Positions 12,588 through 16,230 of a stretch of 16,230 bases of DNA are shown in pieces. Below the pieces are notes generated by a model. That model saw only the letters and a list, made by a program, of their open reading frames with translations. It searched no databases and was not told where the DNA came from. Both the position numbers and the translations under genes were made by a program. How positions within the stretch are numbered: position 1 is the first letter of the stretch; every line of letters begins with the position of its first letter. Source of the DNA: JANXDG01 sp964561135 (lineage in GTDB: Bacteria; Elusimicrobiota; Endomicrobiia; DTEH01); the NCBI GenBank assembly GCA_964561135.1, contig CAZLOB010000060.1:1-16230 (forward strand), read 5' to 3'.

Positions 12588-14789
12588 ATGAGATTATTTA
12601 TTATATCTAATAGGTTGCCATTTACAATAGAGGAAAAAGAAGGAAAAATAGAATTTAAAGAAAGTTCTGGTGGACTTGTTACTGGTTTAAGTGGATACCT
12701 TGATTCTCTTAAAAGTTCATCTTTCACTACAATGGAATATATCTGGGTTGGTTGGTCAGGTGGAAATGTTAAAGAAAAATATCATGATGAAATAAGAAAA
12801 AAAACACTTACAGAATATAATTCATACCCAATTTTTATCTCAGAAAAAGATATGGAAAATTTTTATTACGGATTTTGTAACAAGACAATATGGCCGTTAT
12901 TTCATTGTTTTCCTGAATATACTGTTTATGATGAAGATTTTTGGAGTTGTTATAAAAAAATAAATGAATACTTTTGTGAAACTCTTGTCAAAATTTTACA
13001 ACCAGATGATATTTTATGGATCCATGATTATCATCTTATGCTACTTCCTAAACTTATAAGAGAAAAGTACCCAGATTTATCAATAGGATTTTTTCTTCAT
13101 ATTCCATTTCCACCTTTTGAGATTTATCGTCTTCTACCTAAAGAATGGAGGATAGAAATATTAGAAGGTATTATTGGAGCAGATCTTATCGGATTTCATA
13201 CTAACGATTATACACAGAATTTTCTAAAGTGTGTTCTACGTCTTTTAGGATTTGACCACAATTTAGGTAACATCACTTTTTCAGACAGGACTGTGAAAGT
13301 TGATACTTTTCCAATGGGGATTCATTATAAAAAATTTTTTGATGCTGCAAATACTCCAGAAATTCAAAAAGAAAAAGAAAATATTAAATCAATGTTCAAA
13401 GATGTAAAAATTATACTCTCCGTAGACCGTCTTGATTACACAAAAGGTATAATTAACCGTCTTCAAGGTTTTGAACTTTTTCTTGAAAAAAATCCTCAAT
13501 GGCATAACAAAATAGTATTACTTTTGATTGTTGTACCTTCTCGCATAGGGGTTGAAAGTTATCAAAGGATGAAAAATAAAATTGATGAACTTGTTGGAAG
13601 AATCAATGGAAAGTTTGGAAATATAAAGTGGGTACCAATTCAATATCAATATAAACACTTACCTTTTGAAAATCTTGTGCCCATATATGCTGCAAGTGAT
13701 ATAGCATTAATTACACCCTTAAGAGATGGAATGAATCTCATTGCAAAGGAATATATCGCAACAAGGACAGACAAAACCGGTGTGTTGATATTAAGTGAAA
13801 TGGCTGGTGCTGCAAAAGAGCTTGCTGAAGCAATTATAATAAATCCAAACCATAAAGAAGAAATAGCTCAAGCATTGAAAGAAGCTCTTGAGATGCCCGT
13901 TGAAGAACAAAAAATAAGAATTGATATTATGCAGAAAAGATTAAGCTCTTATGATGTAATACGTTGGGCAAACGATTTTATCAACGAATTATTAGAGTTA
14001 AAAGAAGAAAGAAAGAATTTTAGTAAAAAATTTTTGTCTTCTTTTGAAAGGAACAAAATTATAGAAGAATTTAAAAATGCAAATTCTAAATTAATCTTTT
14101 TAGATTATGATGGGACACTGGTTCCATTTAAAGACTACCCTGAAAAAGCTAAACCTGACGAAGAACTTATAAAACTAATAAAACTTCTGTCTGAAACACA
14201 AAACACTGATGTTGTTTTAATAAGTGGTCGTAACAAAAATACACTACAAAGTTGGTTTGGTAATCTTAATATTTCAATTGTAGCAGAACATGGAACTTGG
14301 ATTAAAGAAAAAAATAATAACTGGAAACTGATAAAACCTTTAACTGCTGACTGGAAACTAAAACTATTGTCATTTCTTAAATTTTACACAGACAGACTCC
14401 CAGGCTCTTTTGTTGAAGAAAAAGAATTTTCTTTAGTGTGGCATTATAGAAGATCAGAACCTGAACTTTCTTCTATACGAGCAAAAGAACTTATAGACGA
14501 TTTAATCTCTTTAACTGCAAATATGGATATTCAAATATTTCAAGGAAACAAAGTTATTGAGATAAGAAGTTCAGGAATAAACAAAGGCACTGCTGCTATG
14601 TATTTTATTTCAAAAAATAAATATGATTTTATTTTATCAATTGGTGATGATGTAACAGACGAAGATATCTTCAAAATTCTACCAGAAAATGCATATTCTA
14701 TAAAAGTCGGATTTTCACAAACTGCAGCAAAGTTTGTATTTAAAGATTATAACGAGGTTAGAAAATTTATTGAAGAGTTAATAAGATGA
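12588..14789 (+). CDS. Fused trehalose-6-phosphate synthase (OtsA) and phosphatase (OtsB)
   Basis: A 733-aa bifunctional enzyme that makes trehalose 6-phosphate from a nucleotide sugar plus glucose 6-phosphate and then removes the phosphate. The GT20 synthase domain (1-470) has SNRLPF near R9, GGLVTGL, WIHDYHL (H146, D147), FFLHIPFPP (H171), VDRLDYTKG (R281, K286) and PLRDGMNLIAKEY (E388). The HAD phosphatase domain (about 498-733) has DYDGT (D506, D508), LISGR, VAEHG, GINKG (K666) and GDDVTDED (D687, D688). All catalytic residues appear intact. The ATG at 12588 starts the conserved RLFIISNRLP; the GTG at 12567 lies upstream of GGAGGT and is less likely. It shares its last bases (ATGA) with the DUF5752 gene. 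Confidence 0.96.
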   Translation: MRLFIISNRLPFTIEEKEGKIEFKESSGGLVTGLSGYLDSLKSSSFTTMEYIWVGWSGGNVKEKYHDEIRKKTLTEYNSYPIFISEKDMENFYYGFCNKTIWPLFHCFPEYTVYDEDFWSCYKKINEYFCETLVKILQPDDILWIHDYHLMLLPKLIREKYPDLSIGFFLHIPFPPFEIYRLLPKEWRIEILEGIIGADLIGFHTNDYTQNFLKCVLRLLGFDHNLGNITFSDRTVKVDTFPMGIHYKKFFDAANTPEIQKEKENIKSMFKDVKIILSVDRLDYTKGIINRLQGFELFLEKNPQWHNKIVLLLIVVPSRIGVESYQRMKNKIDELVGRINGKFGNIKWVPIQYQYKHLPFENLVPIYAASDIALITPLRDGMNLIAKEYIATRTDKTGVLILSEMAGAAKELAEAIIINPNHKEEIAQALKEALEMPVEEQKIRIDIMQKRLSSYDVIRWANDFINELLELKEERKNFSKKFLSSFERNKIIEEFKNANSKLIFLDYDGTLVPFKDYPEKAKPDEELIKLIKLLSETQNTDVVLISGRNKNTLQSWFGNLNISIVAEHGTWIKEKNNNWKLIKPLTADWKLKLLSFLKFYTDRLPGSFVEEKEFSLVWHYRRSEPELSSIRAKELIDDLISLTANMDIQIFQGNKVIEIRSSGINKGTAAMYFISKNKYDFILSIGDDVTDEDIFKILPENAYSIKVGFSQTAAKFVFKDYNEVRKFIEELIR

Positions 14790-15436
14790 ACACTACTCCT
14801 TTTTATTTCAAGACAGAATTTAATCTTGTTTATTTATTAGGGATCAAAGCAAAAAATCCTAAAGAATTACTTGAAGGAATAAAAATAGTGCCAGAGTCTT
14901 CTATATATTACCATACTCATAGATTTTTACACCAGCATCATTATCTTTCTCCTGAACCACCAAACGATTTTGCATACTGGTTGAAAAATATTTTAAACCT
15001 CTCAGAACTTGGAGAAAAGATAGCAGCTGTTGATATAGTAAAGTTCAAAAAAATAGAGGATATAAGAAACGAATTTATAAAAATTCTTGAGGATTATATT
15101 TCAAAAGGAAAATACATACCAGAAGCTCCTGAAGGAGAAGAATTTTATTTCAAAAGTTGCACAACATTTGTTTTATCTACACCTTATGTTGCTCACAACT
15201 TGAGTGAATTCATAGAAATTATAGACAAAATAAGTATAAATTCATTATATTTTCATATATTTGAAGCACCGCTAAGGTTAAACAAAAATGAAAATGATTT
15301 TTCAGAATGGTTGAGAGGAATTGGTGAAATAGAACTAGCAGAAAAACTTTCAAATTTAGATCCTTACACAATTACACTTGAAGGATTAAGGAAAAAAATT
15401 AAAAAAATTTTGTCTGAAAAAATATGCCAAATATAA
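14786..15436 (+). CDS. DUF5752 family protein with two related halves
   Basis: A 216-aa soluble protein of the DUF5752 family, whose function is unknown and whose members, as I recall them, sit beside trehalose or glycosyltransferase genes. The first half (6-102) and second half (120-210) are recognisably similar. FYFK opens both (6 and 120). SSIYYHTHRF matches NSLYFHIFEA. NDFAYWL matches NDFSEWL (N60 and N170). Both end in a basic helix before KIL. The first half carries a histidine-rich patch (YYHTHRFLHQHHY) that the second lacks. The ATG overlaps the synthase stop (ATGA), and the next gene starts 13 nt before its stop, so it is made in step with two trehalose enzymes and may bind or regulate one of them. 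Confidence 0.85.
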   Translation: MNTTPFYFKTEFNLVYLLGIKAKNPKELLEGIKIVPESSIYYHTHRFLHQHHYLSPEPPNDFAYWLKNILNLSELGEKIAAVDIVKFKKIEDIRNEFIKILEDYISKGKYIPEAPEGEEFYFKSCTTFVLSTPYVAHNLSEFIEIIDKISINSLYFHIFEAPLRLNKNENDFSEWLRGIGEIELAEKLSNLDPYTITLEGLRKKIKKILSEKICQI

Positions 15437-16230
15437 GAGATTACGCTAACATAGTAGGGCAAGATATAATTGACGAACTTTTTATTTTAGCAGAAAAACT
15501 TAAAGGAATAACGATACAAAATATTAACTCAACTTCAGTAGGAGGCGGTGTTGCTGAAATTCTTACAAGAATGGTTCCTCTGTTAAAACAACTTGGAGTA
15601 AATGTTGGCTGGGATGTTATAAAAGGTAATGAAAAATTTTTTAGTATAACAAAAAAAATTCATAATGCACTGCATGGATTAAACGTTCAAATTACACAAG
15701 AAGATCTTGAATACTTTTTAGAAGTAAACCGTGAAAATGCAAATGAAATACCTTTATACGGAGACATAATATTCGTTCATGACCCACAACCAATTGCTTT
15801 AGTTGAAAAAAAGAAAGAAGTTGGTAAAAAGTGGCTTTGGAGATGTCATATTGATTTCACACATCCAAATGAAGAAATAGAAGAATTTTTAAAAAAATTT
15901 ATAAACCAATACGACACAGCTGTGTTTTCAGCACCTGTGTTTGCAAGAAAGTTAGACATCCCACAAGTTTTAATCTCCCCTTCTATAGACCCACTAAGTG
16001 ATAAGAATAAAGAATTGCCACAGGAAGTTATTGATAGTATTCTTGAAAGATTCGGTATTGACAAAAACCGTCCAATAATTACACAAATCTCAAGATTTGA
16101 TTATTTAAAAGACCCTACCGGTGTAATAAAAGTATATAGAAAAGTAAAAAAATACTTTGACTGCCAACTTATCCTTGCAGGAGGTGGAGCAACTGATGAT
16201 CCTGAAGGGATGAAAGTCCTTGAAGAAGTA
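15424..16230 (+). CDS. treT: Trehalose glycosyltransferring synthase-like glycosyltransferase (N-terminal 269 aa, cut by window end)
   Basis: The ATG at 15424 overlaps the DUF5752 gene by 13 nt and opens a frame of 269 codons through the last base, so the C-terminal part is outside. The sequence matches the TreT type of GT4 glycosyltransferase: NSTSVGGGVAEIL near residue 35, a GWDVIKG-FF-ITKKIHN block, FVHDPQPIAL, WRCHIDFTHP, then QISRFDYLKDPTGVI and LAGGG at the start of the second Rossmann domain. TreT joins a nucleotide-glucose and free glucose to give trehalose, reversibly. Some relatives act on other acceptors, so the exact product is inferred. There is no Shine-Dalgarno sequence, so translation is probably coupled to the gene before. 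Confidence 0.85.
   Translation, partial: MPNIRDYANIVGQDIIDELFILAEKLKGITIQNINSTSVGGGVAEILTRMVPLLKQLGVNVGWDVIKGNEKFFSITKKIHNALHGLNVQITQEDLEYFLEVNRENANEIPLYGDIIFVHDPQPIALVEKKKEVGKKWLWRCHIDFTHPNEEIEEFLKKFINQYDTAVFSAPVFARKLDIPQVLISPSIDPLSDKNKELPQEVIDSILERFGIDKNRPIITQISRFDYLKDPTGVIKVYRKVKKYFDCQLILAGGGATDDPEGMKVLEEV

Overview
The window is AT-rich (roughly 30% GC by eye), densely packed bacterial DNA with the standard genetic code. Signal peptides followed by beta-strand-rich proteins suggest a Gram-negative cell with an outer membrane. The gene mix (AmrS-type and SPL-type radical SAM enzymes, DUF763, DUF5752, TreT, an Rrf2 regulator with Fe-S-type cysteines, hemerythrin) fits an anaerobic or microaerophilic, possibly thermophilic member of a poorly cultured phylum. 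I cannot name the taxon from sequence alone.

Left block (1-5580, minus strand) is a sulfate-assimilation cluster. In transcription order it holds an Rrf2 regulator, APS reductase (cysH), two putative outer-membrane barrel proteins separated by a ~94-nt foldable element, a hemerythrin, ATP sulfurylase (sat), then a PiT-family permease that runs off the window and is probably a sulfate carrier of the CysP type. Import, activation to APS and reduction to sulfite are covered. Sulfite reductase is not in view. The regulator has a promoter with two inverted repeats. The permease has its own promoter with a palindrome over its -35 box.

Middle block (5580-9330) holds tRNA-Asn and a VanZ-like membrane protein on the minus strand. 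On the plus strand is an overlapping three-gene operon: an ArsB/SLC13-type permease, an unrecognised 117-aa protein and an SPL-like radical SAM protein. The 386-bp gap after it holds a wrecked MNT/HEPN (HepT) toxin-antitoxin pair on the minus strand.

Right block (9332-16230, plus strand) runs DUF763, a histone-deacetylase-family amidohydrolase, an AmrS-type radical SAM enzyme, a fused trehalose-6-phosphate synthase/phosphatase, a DUF5752 protein built from two related halves, and a TreT-like glycosyltransferase cut by the window end. The last three overlap or are tightly coupled and form a trehalose module with two biosynthetic routes.

The most unusual feature is a set of dispersed short-period repeats. 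A 7-bp family (consensus RAYYRYR) occurs at four places and a 9-bp family at three. They sit at gene ends, supply two start codons and a stop codon, and in one case lie in frame inside cysH. Another recurring theme is that three genes without a Shine-Dalgarno sequence have a -10 box only 6-12 nt before the ATG, which suggests leaderless or nearly leaderless messages.
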